Part shown: in pieces, positions 7,879 to 16,287 of the stretch | Layout of the letters: every line of letters begins with the position of its first letter | How positions within the stretch are numbered: position 1 is the first letter of the stretch | Origin: Sphingobacteriia bacterium | GTDB taxonomy: Bacteria > Bacteroidota > Bacteroidia > Bacteroidales > UBA7960 | Assembly: GCA_011390575.1 (NCBI GenBank) | Contig: JAABSE010000019.1 | Span: 1 to 49,938, forward strand | Direction: 5' to 3' | Length of the DNA: 49,938 bases | The notes under the pieces: model-generated | Database searches by the model: none | The model's input: only the letters and a program-made list of their open reading frames with translations | What the model was told of the DNA's origin: nothing | Program-made: the position numbers and the translations under genes

Positions 7879-8637
7879 AAATGAAATCATGATGATTTTG
7901 GAGTTGAGCCGGTCAATAGAATTGGTAAACATGCTGTTTTCTCTTTTTAGCATATCTGCCATTCCAAAGGAGGCTTTGATTTCGGTTGAAAACTTGAAGT
8001 AATAAAAGTAATAGTCAAATCCTACTCCCAGCTCGTAGAAATAATCGTTTTTCCCGATTCGGGCCAGGATTTCCTCATCAAAATCTTCTTTGTCTTCCGT
8101 AGATGCCAGGTCGTGGCTGTATTTGACCCCTCCAATGACATACACTCTGGTGTTGAGCATTCGCACCGACTTGTATTTTATATGCAGCGGAAAATCGATA
8201 AAGGTACTTTCCAGGGGTTGGGTACGTGTTATAGGTCTTCCGTCTTTTATTCCCTGATAAATAATGTTGCGATCGCCAAATGTCAGGGTAGGGATAAACC
8301 TTAAATCGAGCTGATTGGTCAGCCGCAGGTTGGATACAATGCCAATGTTAAAGCCGTTTTCAGCCTGGGTAAGTACTGATTGCAGGGTGTCAAACTCTGC
8401 GGTGTTGGCAAATCCCTGCTGACTCATCTCCACGTTGTGAAGGTTCGAAATGGGTTTCAGGGCAAAGTCCATCTTGTTGAAACCCAACGAAAAACCAAAA
8501 TGATAATCCTTCTGGTCGTGATAAGGAAGGTTTTCAAATTTGAATGCTTTGTTTTCCTGGGCGTTCAACGAACCTGTTGCAGCAACCCATGTTATGATTG
8601 ACAGCAAAAGGAGGTATTTTCTATACTTTCTGATCAC
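7867..8637 (-). CDS. porT: PorT-like outer-membrane protein of the type IX secretion system
   Basis: A 256-residue protein with a signal peptide (residues 1-26, cleaved near SLNAQ) followed by a region of amphipathic strands typical of a small outer-membrane barrel (YHFGFSLGFNKMDF, then FYELGVGFDYYFYYFKFSTEIKA split over several strands). The family assignment rests on this architecture and on position: in Bacteroidota porT (sprT) is commonly found beside ubiE/menG, as here. PorT is required for T9SS export of sorting-domain proteins such as the protease at 593-1789. A generic PorT-family barrel of other function is the alternative. It has a candidate promoter of its own at 8724-8731. Confidence 0.78.
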   Translation of the reverse strand: MIRKYRKYLLLLSIITWVAATGSLNAQENKAFKFENLPYHDQKDYHFGFSLGFNKMDFALKPISNLHNVEMSQQGFANTAEFDTLQSVLTQAENGFNIGIVSNLRLTNQLDLRFIPTLTFGDRNIIYQGIKDGRPITRTQPLESTFIDFPLHIKYKSVRMLNTRVYVIGGVKYSHDLASTEDKEDFDEEILARIGKNDYFYELGVGFDYYFYYFKFSTEIKASFGMADMLKRENSMFTNSIDRLNSKIIMISFLFE

Positions 8638-8723
8638 TGGATTGGATTTGTTTGTTTAGCAATTGCTGGTTAGTGGAATGTTTTTCTGTATCTGAAAACG
8701 TTTTGCCTTGTTTTATATTGCTG

Positions 8724-8731
8724 CAAAAGTA
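8724..8731 (-). promoter_or_regulatory. Putative -7 promoter box for porT
   Basis: The minus strand reads TACTTTTG, an exact TAnnTTTG match 86 bp upstream of porT, inside the 237-bp gap behind ubiE. The gap would otherwise be unexplained within the minus-strand gene series. No matching -33 element is seen. Confidence 0.4.
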
Positions 8732-8874
8732 TTGTTTTTTTGTTTCACATTATCACTCATAGCCCGCAAAATTGGTTCTGATTGTCGGATTTTTCAGAGC
8801 AAACCCATTTTCTTCAATACTTCTCAGCAAAATGACTGCTGCCCGATTGCACCGGAAATTTTTGTACTGATAGA

Positions 8875-9567
8875 TTATTTTGTGGCTTCGTACAAAAAGG
8901 TAATGCCCTGGCTGATTTTGGTGGCACGGGTCTGCGCAAAGCCAGCCTGGTCGAGCAAATCGGTAAAGGCTTTATCGTAGGGAAAGGTCTTTACCGATTC
9001 GGGCAGATACTTGTAGGATTCGTAACTTCCGCTGAAAACCTTACCCCAGAAAGGAAGGATGAAATTGAAATAGAAGCTGTAAAGCTGTTTGACCGGGAAT
9101 GTTTTGGGCATACCAAACTCAAGGATAAACAACACACCTCCCGGTTTGAGCACCCGGTGGATTTCTTTCAACCCTTTCAAAGGGGTTTCGAAGTTTCTTA
9201 CCCCATAAGAAATGGTGGCGGCGTCGAAGCTGTTGTCTGCAAAAGGAAGATCTTCCGAATCGGCCTGCTGCAATGTGATGATATGCTGCAGGTTTTTGCG
9301 GGCAATTTTCTTGTCGCCCATCTCCAGCATGGTTTCTGCGATATCTACTCCGATGATTTTTTCGGGCCTGAGTCTGGCCAGTTCAATGGCAAGGTCTGCT
9401 GTCCCGGTGGCAACATCCAGTATGCTTTGTGGGTTGTGTTTTCCCAGTCGCCGGCGCAGTTTTTTTCTCCAGAGGTTATCGATTCCCAGCGAAAGGAAAT
9501 GGTTGAGGTAATCATAGCGGTGGGCTATCTTGTTGAACATCCCGCGAACTTCTTCTTTTTTTGCCAT
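8875..9567 (-). CDS. ubiE: Demethylmenaquinone methyltransferase
   Basis: A 230-residue SAM-dependent methyltransferase that makes the last step of menaquinone synthesis; in Bacteroidota, which use menaquinone, menG is the apt name. The UbiE signatures are clear: MFNKIAHRYDYLNHFLSLG at the N-terminus, the SAM motif LDVATGTADLAIELA, GVDIAETML, YGVRNFE and RVLKPGGVLFILEFGMP. Length is typical. It is the fourth gene of the minus-strand series, 72 bp from pdxH, and sits upstream of porT. Confidence 0.95.
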   Translation of the reverse strand: MAKKEEVRGMFNKIAHRYDYLNHFLSLGIDNLWRKKLRRRLGKHNPQSILDVATGTADLAIELARLRPEKIIGVDIAETMLEMGDKKIARKNLQHIITLQQADSEDLPFADNSFDAATISYGVRNFETPLKGLKEIHRVLKPGGVLFILEFGMPKTFPVKQLYSFYFNFILPFWGKVFSGSYESYKYLPESVKTFPYDKAFTDLLDQAGFAQTRATKISQGITFLYEATK

Positions 9568-9639
9568 TTTAAGGGTTGATTATAACAGGGTTTCAGTTTC
9601 TTATTGATGAATTTGGAATGGGCGTTTCAAGCCTGACTT

Positions 9640-10293
9640 TCAGGGGGCAAGCCTCTTTTTCTCCCACAATCCGGATTCGGCAGAGCGTGTATATACTATC
9701 CGGTCGTGCATTCTTCCCGGGCGTCCCTGCCAGAATTCTGTCATGTCAGGCACAAGCCGGTATCCTCCCCAATGGGGCGGCCTGGGAATGTTTTTTCCTT
9801 CGTACGTTTCTTCCAGTTGTTTGTATCGTTCAAAAAGTTGCTCTCTTGAATCAACTTCTGTACTTTGATTCGAAGCCCAGGCTCCCAGCTGGCTTTCCCG
9901 GGGACGGCTGTTAAAATACAGATCCGATTCAACAGCGGAAACTTTCTCCACAACCCCTTCAATCCTTACTTGCCGTTCCAGCTCCAGCCACAAAAAGCTC
10001 AGTGCAGCATGGGGATTGCTATCAAGGTCAGCAGCTTTTCTGCTGTTGTAGTTGGTATAAAACACGAACCCGGTATTGTCAATCTCTTTCAGCAGCACCA
10101 CCCTGGAACTTACTTTCCCGGCAGCCGTTGCTGTTGCAAGTGTCATGGCATTGGGTTCGGGCAGTTCGGCGAGAAGAGCTTGCTCAAACCACAGATTGAA
10201 CTGTGCAAGGGGATCTGATGATACCCGGGACAGGCTCAATCCACCCAGGGTATAGTTTTTTCTGAGATCAAATAGTTTTTTCTGATTGTTCAT
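9640..10293 (-). CDS. pdxH: Pyridoxine/pyridoxamine 5'-phosphate oxidase
   Basis: A 217-residue FMN-dependent oxidase converting pyridoxine or pyridoxamine 5'-phosphate to PLP. Family marks are the FMN-binding segments [11 protein letters not shown] and [42 protein letters not shown], and the diagnostic C-terminus [13 protein letters not shown] with the final RLAP. Length is that of the family. The PLP it makes is the cofactor of the aminotransferase encoded two genes upstream. Confidence 0.96.
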   Translation of the reverse strand: MNNQKKLFDLRKNYTLGGLSLSRVSSDPLAQFNLWFEQALLAELPEPNAMTLATATAAGKVSSRVVLLKEIDNTGFVFYTNYNSRKAADLDSNPHAALSFLWLELERQVRIEGVVEKVSAVESDLYFNSRPRESQLGAWASNQSTEVDSREQLFERYKQLEETYEGKNIPRPPHWGGYRLVPDMTEFWQGRPGRMHDRIVYTRSAESGLWEKKRLAP

Positions 10294-10428
10294 TAAAACA
10301 CTCTGTTAACAGGTTGGGTTTTCATTCCACCTTTGTTGGTGGCGGTTGGTTTTCTAAAGCACCTGGTATTTAACTTCGGATTCAATGCTTGTAGTATCTA
10401 AAAACCTACGCCATCCTAAACAACAGAG

Positions 10429-11442
10429 TTACAGAAAAGTTTTCAGGGCTTCTTCCAAAAGTCGGTCTTTGTTGATGGGTACCACCCCAACGTATTCACA
10501 GACAAGTCCTCCGGCAAGGTTGGAAAGGCGTGCCATGTCGTCGGGGGAGGTGCCTGTAGCCATGCAGAGTCCGATGATGCTGATAACGGTGTCTCCTGCT
10601 CCCGACACATCGGCTATGTCGCGCACATGAGCCGGGATCAGGCCGGTTTTATAACTACCGTCTTCCTCTCTGCTGCTGTAGGATACCCCCTTTTCAGAGA
10701 GGGTTGCAAGAGCAATCTTGACATCGAGCATCTCCTGCAGCTTTTTAACTGCATCCATTATGTTGGCCACCTCCGTAAGTTCATCATCCAGCTTGAGCCC
10801 CTCCCGCAATTCCTTCAGGTTGGGTTTGAACAAGGTGACACCCCGGTAATTCATAAAGTTTTTCTTCTTGGGGTCAACCACTACCGGGATCTGGTTCTCT
10901 TTTCCCAGTTTTACCACCTGCTCAATCAGTCCGGCATTGATTACCCCCTTGTCGTAATCTTCAAAAATGATGGCGCCTATGGTATGCTCCTTTACAAGCC
11001 GGGCAATCCGCTCAAAAAGAAGTTGGGTTTCGCCGGGCTCCAGTTCCTTCTCCGTTTCCTCATCTACCCTGAGCATCTGGGCATTGTTGCCGATAATTCT
11101 GAATTTGGTGGTGGTAATGCGGTGGTTGCTGCTGATAAGACCTGCTGTTTCCATCCCCTGTTTTTGCATCAGCTCAAAGAAGGTATGGCTTTTGTCATCC
11201 TCACCGATTACAGAGCAAAGAATGGGTGTAGCTCCCATGCTTTGAATGTTCAGGGCCACATTGGCTGCCCCACCCAGTCTGTTTTCCCGTTTCATCAGTG
11301 AAACAATGGGTACAGGTGCTTCGGGTGATATCCTGTCTACCTTACCCCACAGGTAAGCATCAATCATTACATCACCAATGATGAGAATTTTTTGCTGTTT
11401 GAAAGCCTCGAAAAGGCCGGTAATTTTTTCTTGATTAGTCAT
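10429..11442 (-). CDS. hldA: D-glycero-beta-D-manno-heptose-7-phosphate kinase
   Basis: A 337-residue PfkB-family sugar kinase of the HldA/RfaE1 type, which phosphorylates heptose 7-phosphate at C1 in the pathway to ADP-heptose for LPS core. The N-terminus has GDVMIDAYLWGKVDRISPEA, typical of RfaE; the first PfkB signature is GGAANVALNIQSMGA and the second DVSGAGDTVIS, whose Asp is the catalytic base. There is no cytidylyltransferase-like second domain, so the nucleotidyl transfer step needs a separate HldC encoded elsewhere. It starts 9 bp after the aminotransferase stop, so the two are co-transcribed. Confidence 0.92.
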   Translation of the reverse strand: MTNQEKITGLFEAFKQQKILIIGDVMIDAYLWGKVDRISPEAPVPIVSLMKRENRLGGAANVALNIQSMGATPILCSVIGEDDKSHTFFELMQKQGMETAGLISSNHRITTTKFRIIGNNAQMLRVDEETEKELEPGETQLLFERIARLVKEHTIGAIIFEDYDKGVINAGLIEQVVKLGKENQIPVVVDPKKKNFMNYRGVTLFKPNLKELREGLKLDDELTEVANIMDAVKKLQEMLDVKIALATLSEKGVSYSSREEDGSYKTGLIPAHVRDIADVSGAGDTVISIIGLCMATGTSPDDMARLSNLAGGLVCEYVGVVPINKDRLLEEALKTFL

Positions 11443-11451
11443 GAAACAGGA

Positions 11452-12648
11452 TTATCTGAGTTCTGCGAGGGCTGTTTTAATGCGTTCAACGGCCTCTGTG
11501 AGCAAATCGTTGGAAGTGGCATACGAGAGTCTGATGCAATCGGGAGAGCCGAAAGCTTCACCCGGAACAAGAGCAACATATACCTTGTTGAGAATATACA
11601 TACTCAGGTCTCCTGCGCTATGAATGGTGGTTTTGCCATCAGACTTACCAAAATAGCTGCTTACATCGGGAAACAAATAGAAAGCGCCCCTGGGAACATT
11701 GGTTTTGAAACCCGGAATGTCTTTCAGAAGCTCAAGCATCAAATCCCGTCTTTCTCTGAATTTTTCCAGCATGAACCGGGTGGCTTCCGGAGGGATTTCC
11801 ATGGCAGCCTGCGCTGCTTTTTGTGCAATGGAGCTGGTAGCTGAGGTGAATTGTCCCTGTAATTTATTGGCTGCTGCTGCAATCTGCGGGTGTGCTGCCA
11901 TGTAGCCCAGTCTCCATCCCGTCATGGCAAATCCTTTGGATACCCCATTGATGATGATTACCCGGTCTTTGATGGCTGCAAACTGTGCAATACTCTCATG
12001 ATTCTCGTCAAAATTGATCAGTTCATAAATCTCATCTGATAGAATGAACACATGAGGATAGCGCTCAAAAACTTCTGCCAGCTTCTGAAGTTCTTCCTTG
12101 CTGTAAACCGAACCACTGGGATTGCAGGGGCTGGAAAACATGAATAGTTTTGTGTTGGGGGTAATGGCGCTCTCCAGTTGCTCGGGAGTTATTTTAAAAT
12201 CATTTTCGATGCCTGCTTCGATATAAACATGTTTTCCCTGCGCATAGGTCACCATATGTGAGTAGCTTACCCAATAGGGAGTGGGTATGATGACCTCATC
12301 ACCGGGATTTACCAGGCACAAAATAGCGTTCATGATGGAGTGCTTGGCGCCGGTGCTGGCAATTATCTGATCGGGAGTAAAATGCAGGTTGTTGTCTCTT
12401 TCCAGCTTTTTACAGATGGCTTCTCTGAGTTCCAGGTACCCGTTTACCGGCGGATAAAAAGAAAAGTTTTCATCAATGGCTTTTTTGGCGGCTTCTTTGA
12501 TCTTATCGGGAGTAAAAAAATCGGGCTCTCCGACGCTAAGGTTGATTACATTGTGCCCCTGGGCTTTCAGTTCACGACTTATGCGCGACATGGCCAGCGT
12601 TTCTGATTCTCCTAACTGGTTGATTCTGTCTGAAAGTTGTATGGTCAT
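11452..12648 (-). CDS. aspC: Class I aspartate-type aminotransferase
   Basis: A 398-residue PLP-dependent aminotransferase, probably aspartate aminotransferase (aspartate + 2-oxoglutarate to oxaloacetate + glutamate). Visible are LSVGEPDFFTPDKI, NGYLELREAI, the PLP-contacting SSPCNPSG and LSDEIYE, the Schiff-base lysine in INGVSKGFAMTGWRLGY, and the substrate-carboxylate arginine in RLSYATS. This is the Ib subgroup, where dual aspartate/prephenate activity occurs, so specificity is not certain. It is the first gene of the minus-strand series down to porT, behind a candidate promoter at 12718-12725. Confidence 0.92.
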   Translation of the reverse strand: MTIQLSDRINQLGESETLAMSRISRELKAQGHNVINLSVGEPDFFTPDKIKEAAKKAIDENFSFYPPVNGYLELREAICKKLERDNNLHFTPDQIIASTGAKHSIMNAILCLVNPGDEVIIPTPYWVSYSHMVTYAQGKHVYIEAGIENDFKITPEQLESAITPNTKLFMFSSPCNPSGSVYSKEELQKLAEVFERYPHVFILSDEIYELINFDENHESIAQFAAIKDRVIIINGVSKGFAMTGWRLGYMAAHPQIAAAANKLQGQFTSATSSIAQKAAQAAMEIPPEATRFMLEKFRERRDLMLELLKDIPGFKTNVPRGAFYLFPDVSSYFGKSDGKTTIHSAGDLSMYILNKVYVALVPGEAFGSPDCIRLSYATSNDLLTEAVERIKTALAELR

Positions 12649-12717
12649 GTTTGTTGGTTTTTAGGATGAAAAATAAAGTGTTTTAACAGGCAGTAAATTG
12701 CTGCGGGTGATAGATGG

Positions 12718-12725
12718 CAAAATTA
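12718..12725 (-). promoter_or_regulatory. Putative -7 promoter box for the aspC operon
   Basis: The minus strand reads TAATTTTG, an exact TAnnTTTG match 69 bp upstream of aspC. A TTGG lies 17 bp further upstream, shorter than the usual 19. Confidence 0.4.
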
Positions 12726-12882
12726 ACAAATAAAGTTTATACCAAGGAATAAACAGCTGTTACTTCCTTTTGGATTTTTCTTTGCTATACGGTATTTGTC
12801 TGGTCTGTGCCGGGAGGTATGGCAGATGGTGACCGGGGACTGATTTTCATAAAAATAGTAAGGTCTTTATTAAATAATTTGA

Positions 12883-12890
12883 TACTTTTG
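12883..12890 (+). promoter_or_regulatory. Putative -7 promoter box
   Basis: TACTTTTG matches TAnnTTTG exactly, 96 bp upstream of the LPP20-like lipoprotein gene. No -33 element is visible at canonical spacing. Confidence 0.4.
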
Positions 12891-12986
12891 AAAGTTGAAA
12901 ATCAAAAAAAACTGGCAGGAATATTGCTGCCGGGCTTTTAAAAATCAGATTTTTCAATCATTATCCATAATTAAATTTCCAATCTT

Positions 12987-13574
12987 ATGAAAAAGCCTAA
13001 CATTAAGAGAATTTTGTTTTTTGCAGCACTCATGGCAGGTGCGTTTGTATTTGTTAATTGCGGGAGCAAGAAAGAAGTAGCCTCCGGTAATGCTTTGGGA
13101 ACCGAGCTTATATTGCCTTGTAGCGATGAGGAATATCACTCCGATATGTCTCATTTCCGCGGTACGGGCATGGCAGAAGGTGTCAATCTTGCCTCTACCC
13201 GCCGTCGTGCCAATCTTGATGCCAATGCCGCTCTGGCTGCCAGTGTCAACAGAACCATCAAGTCGGTTACGGATCGTTACTCACAGGATATTACCGTGGG
13301 AGATGTAAATGAATACAATGAAAAATTTGAAGACCTTACCCGTTCGGTGGTGAATCAAACCCTCAACAATGTGGCCACTGTTTGCAGCAGGACTTTTGAA
13401 AACGACGGAAAATATAATGTGTATGTGGCCGTTGAAGTGGCTAAAGATGAGCTATTGAATAACATTTCAAGCCGTATCAGCAGAGACGAGAGACTGCGTC
13501 TGGATTATGACAAAATGAAGTTCGAAAATATTTTCAACGAAGAAATGGAAAAACTTTCCAACGAGCGTCCTTAA
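12987..13574 (+). CDS. LPP20-like envelope lipoprotein
   Basis: A 195-residue exported protein. The N-terminus has a basic start and hydrophobic run up to Cys25 followed by GSKKE, so it is probably a lipoprotein, although the residues before the Cys (F-V-N) make an atypical lipobox. The mature part resembles the LPP20 domain: a GTGMAEGVNLASTRRRANLDANAALA stretch (split here around residues 56-82), where many short-chain residues alternate along a helix, followed by strands with YNVYVAVEVAKDELL. LPP20 domains occur in outer-membrane lipoproteins including flagellar FlgP. It converges on the FlgO/LPP20 operon, with a strong terminator between them. Confidence 0.72.
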   Translation: MKKPNIKRILFFAALMAGAFVFVNCGSKKEVASGNALGTELILPCSDEEYHSDMSHFRGTGMAEGVNLASTRRRANLDANAALAASVNRTIKSVTDRYSQDITVGDVNEYNEKFEDLTRSVVNQTLNNVATVCSRTFENDGKYNVYVAVEVAKDELLNNISSRISRDERLRLDYDKMKFENIFNEEMEKLSNERP

Positions 13575-13608
13575 AAATATTGTTCACCTCAATAGGGCAG
13601 GTATTATA

Positions 13609-13646
13609 AACAAAGACCGTAATCTTAGTTGATTACGGTCTTTGTT
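13609..13646. terminator. Strong bidirectional hairpin terminator
   Basis: A perfect 16-bp stem with a 6-base loop: AACAAAGACCGTAATC (13609-13624) against its complement at 13631-13646. It lies between two convergent genes (stops at 13574 and 13679) and has A-rich and T-rich flanks, so it can serve both strands. Confidence 0.85.
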
Positions 13647-13678
13647 GTTATAAAAAGCCAATTTTGTTTCTTTTCCGT

Positions 13679-15067
13679 TTATTCCCAAAGTGTACCTTGT
13701 AATTCTTCTGTGAGTTTTGCTGCCAGCCTTTCCAGGGCTTTTTCTCCGGCAACTATATAATCGGACCCTCCAGCATTCACCTCTATTATATTTTTACTGA
13801 ATACTATTTCCATGGTGTTAATATCGGAAATTTCTATGCTTCCTGTGGCGAAAGCGGTATGAATTCCCTGTCTTTCGGTTCCTGCACGTGTTGAGGAAAT
13901 TATGTGGAGTTGATAGTCTGCATCCCTGGCCGATCTTACCAATCGCCAGCCTGCTGACATCAGATGTTCAGTCAGGATTCCCGAAACCACCATCTTTCTA
14001 TCAGGCTGGCTAAGGTTAAATTCAGAGGCGACTAACACAACACGTAAGGGTTGTACTTCTATGGTCGCTATTTCTGCAGGAAGGATTAGTCCTGCAAAAA
14101 CAGGCTGTTCAAAATCAACCTGGTCAAAACCTGTCAATGCAGACACATCCGGAAAGATTTTGATCTGCACATTGCCGGGGCGATTGATCCGGGTTATTAA
14201 CAAGTTGGTGTTTCCTTCATTGTCGGTGGGAAGGGGTGGTTCAAAACTGCAGTCTCCATGTTGTGTTGTTGTTTCAACAGGAAGGTTGTAAAGAGGAATG
14301 GTTTTTCCTTCCGGCGAATGGTAGTTGACTGAAAGGATTACCGGTTCTTCCATTGCAAGAAACAATCTTCCGTCTGCCACCGGGGGATCGGCTTGAATAC
14401 TTATGGAAGATAGTAAGTTGCTGAGTCCTGAAAAAACAGTGACGTCAACATAAGAATTCATATCGTTGCCAGGTGCTCTGAGACCCATGCCTCTGTATGG
14501 GCCTGTTGCCCTTGCTGCCTGCAGGTAAAAGGCCAGTGCGGAAGATATTTCTTCCCGGGCTATGGCTCTTTCGGCTTGTTGCAGATACTCTGATGCCTGC
14601 GAAGCAGCCCGTTGCTTGCGATTGTCCATCAGCTTCCGGTAACGGGCTTTGGATAATTGGTAGTAAACCCAATATTCGTCATCGTTTTCCCATGAATCAA
14701 CCAGTTCGTAGCCTTCCAGACTCGCTTTTGTCATGGTAGAGATGTTGTAATGAAAAGTTTCTTCCCTTAAACCTGCTTGTTCAAGAACATGTTGTGATGT
14801 TTCTCCGGAAATGGTAACTGCAATACCTGAAGCGATTTGCTCCAGGGCCATGTCGCGTGCCAGGACAATGTGATGGCTGCTTCCTGTCTCTTTGGAAGAA
14901 GCGCCTATACCAATGTAATATTCCTGTTCCACAGGAGTTTGTGTAACCCAGGAGGGTTGGGCGCCTGCAGGAGCAAACCGGAAAATAACCAAAAGTATTG
15001 CTATGCTGGCCCGGCTCAAGACTATCGCTGTCCCTTTAGAGCTGATTCCTGAAGTTTTCATCACCAT
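13679..15067 (-). CDS. Exported LPP20-domain protein
   Basis: A 462-residue exported protein of unknown function. Residues 1-36 are a long signal peptide ending APAGAQ, without a lipobox Cys. Residues 38-145 form an LPP20-type domain: PSWVTQTPVEQEYYIGIGAS, repeated helical Ala/Ile pattern in RDMALEQIASGIAVTISGET, and YWVYYQLSKARYRKL. A Gln/Ala-rich helix (150-190) follows, then beta-rich segments to about 340 and a C-terminal alpha/beta domain (345-462) that resembles the domain partnering CsgG-like folds. The ATG at 15067 is followed by another at 15061. It lies 3 bp from the FlgO/CsgG-like gene, so both are made together. Confidence 0.75.
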   Translation of the reverse strand: MVMKTSGISSKGTAIVLSRASIAILLVIFRFAPAGAQPSWVTQTPVEQEYYIGIGASSKETGSSHHIVLARDMALEQIASGIAVTISGETSQHVLEQAGLREETFHYNISTMTKASLEGYELVDSWENDDEYWVYYQLSKARYRKLMDNRKQRAASQASEYLQQAERAIAREEISSALAFYLQAARATGPYRGMGLRAPGNDMNSYVDVTVFSGLSNLLSSISIQADPPVADGRLFLAMEEPVILSVNYHSPEGKTIPLYNLPVETTTQHGDCSFEPPLPTDNEGNTNLLITRINRPGNVQIKIFPDVSALTGFDQVDFEQPVFAGLILPAEIATIEVQPLRVVLVASEFNLSQPDRKMVVSGILTEHLMSAGWRLVRSARDADYQLHIISSTRAGTERQGIHTAFATGSIEISDINTMEIVFSKNIIEVNAGGSDYIVAGEKALERLAAKLTEELQGTLWE

Positions 15068-15070
15068 GGT

Positions 15071-16081
15071 TTATTTGTTAAGAACAAAGTTGCGCAGTTG
15101 CGCATTGCTTCTCAAACCATTTAAAGACAATTCCAGGAGTGCAATACTTTCTGCTTTGGGATCAGTATTGGCAAACTCCAGAGTCATTCGGGTCGGAACG
15201 TTGCTGATAAACAGATGGCTTAAATGACTGTACCTGCCGGCACTTTTTATCCCTATTTCTCTTCTGTGAACGAAATATTCCTGACCCAGGTTGTCGAAAA
15301 TTCTGGAGTTTCCGAGGATGACAATTTCTTTGTCTCTGTTGGATGTGTTGGTTATGAGTACTTCTATGATGATTTTATCGTCCTGGGTCATGGAAGAGGC
15401 AACCACTTCAAATTCAAATTCTTCCACCATAGCCCGGACTGTTTCTGCTGCCTTTGGCCTTGAAGGGTTTTGCCGCACAGGTGCTTCTGTTAAAACCGGT
15501 TCTGACTCGGGAGGTGGTGGAGTAGCAGAAGTTTTTTCCCGGTAGGGCGAGGTGCGATTCATCATGGCCACAATATGGGGCTCCTTGTCGATGCTCACCG
15601 AAGCAACGGCAAATACACCTGCTGTTTCGGTGGCTATCATCCTGGCATTGATCCGTATCATATTGCCCATATCTGTAATGGTTCCTGTAACAATGGCGTC
15701 AACACCCAGCAACTTGCCAATCTGTGCTGCTGAGGATGCATCAATAAGTCCGCTCATCCCAAGATTCTGCTCCTCCAGTACCTTGTTGAGCAGTTGTCTC
15801 TCCAGTACCTCAAACCTGCGTGTCATGAATAACCGGGTGGTGAGCTCTTCAGGGATAAATTTGCCCAACTCGCTGATGGTGCCATGCAGATCCGGGAACT
15901 CCATGATGGCGATCTTTGATTTTTTTTCCTGGGCCAGGCTTTTTACCATTTGATGGGTAAGATGGTTAAGTTGTATATCAAGAGATTGAGCCTGGTAGTC
16001 AGCTTCAATCAAAGTTGCCTGGCTTCTGCAGCTTCCCATGAAGACTGCAAATGCAATGATAACGATCAGGTGCTTTTTCAT
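15071..16081 (-). CDS. FlgO/CsgG-like outer-membrane lipoprotein
   Basis: A 336-residue lipoprotein: signal peptide with lipobox FMGS-Cys18. Residues 40-165 carry a FlgO/CsgG-type domain, with KIAIMEFPDLHGTISELGKF, EELTTRLFMTRRFEVLERQ, IGKLLGVDAIVTGTI and INARMIATETAGVFA. A Pro/Glu-rich linker (185-215) leads to a C-terminal Ig-like domain (about 215-336; VLITNTSNRDKEIVILGNSR) of the DUF4352-like kind. FlgO proteins are outer-membrane lipoproteins that work beside LPP20 proteins at the flagellar base of Vibrio; CsgG forms a secretion pore. No flagellar or curli gene is in the window, so the role is open. Confidence 0.8.
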   Translation of the reverse strand: MKKHLIVIIAFAVFMGSCRSQATLIEADYQAQSLDIQLNHLTHQMVKSLAQEKKSKIAIMEFPDLHGTISELGKFIPEELTTRLFMTRRFEVLERQLLNKVLEEQNLGMSGLIDASSAAQIGKLLGVDAIVTGTITDMGNMIRINARMIATETAGVFAVASVSIDKEPHIVAMMNRTSPYREKTSATPPPPESEPVLTEAPVRQNPSRPKAAETVRAMVEEFEFEVVASSMTQDDKIIIEVLITNTSNRDKEIVILGNSRIFDNLGQEYFVHRREIGIKSAGRYSHLSHLFISNVPTRMTLEFANTDPKAESIALLELSLNGLRSNAQLRNFVLNK

Positions 16082-16287
16082 TGATTGGGAGTTTGGGATG
16101 AAGAATCATATGCTTTTCTGAGATGATTCCTTTCATCGGTGTGGGTTTCTGCTTTTATTTTCCTGTAAAACCCCGTTAACTATTTGTTAATAGGATTAAT
16201 AGTGCAATTATACACAAAAAAATGCAAACTGAAAGATGTTTTTTCAGCTTTTAGTTAAGTTATTTGAGTTGAAGATTTCGACCTGAA

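Larger units (their letters stand above)
12649..12986. other. Divergent intergenic region with two promoter boxes
   Basis: This 338-bp spacer separates aspC (minus) from the LPP20-like lipoprotein gene (plus). It contains a candidate -7 box for each side (12718-12725 and 12883-12890). I see no other gene, RNA or repeat in it. Confidence 0.6.

Noticed and set aside
12649-12986. Small RNA or riboswitch between aspC and the lipoprotein gene
   Set aside because: No conserved aptamer or hairpin-plus-T-run is recognisable; only promoter boxes are seen.
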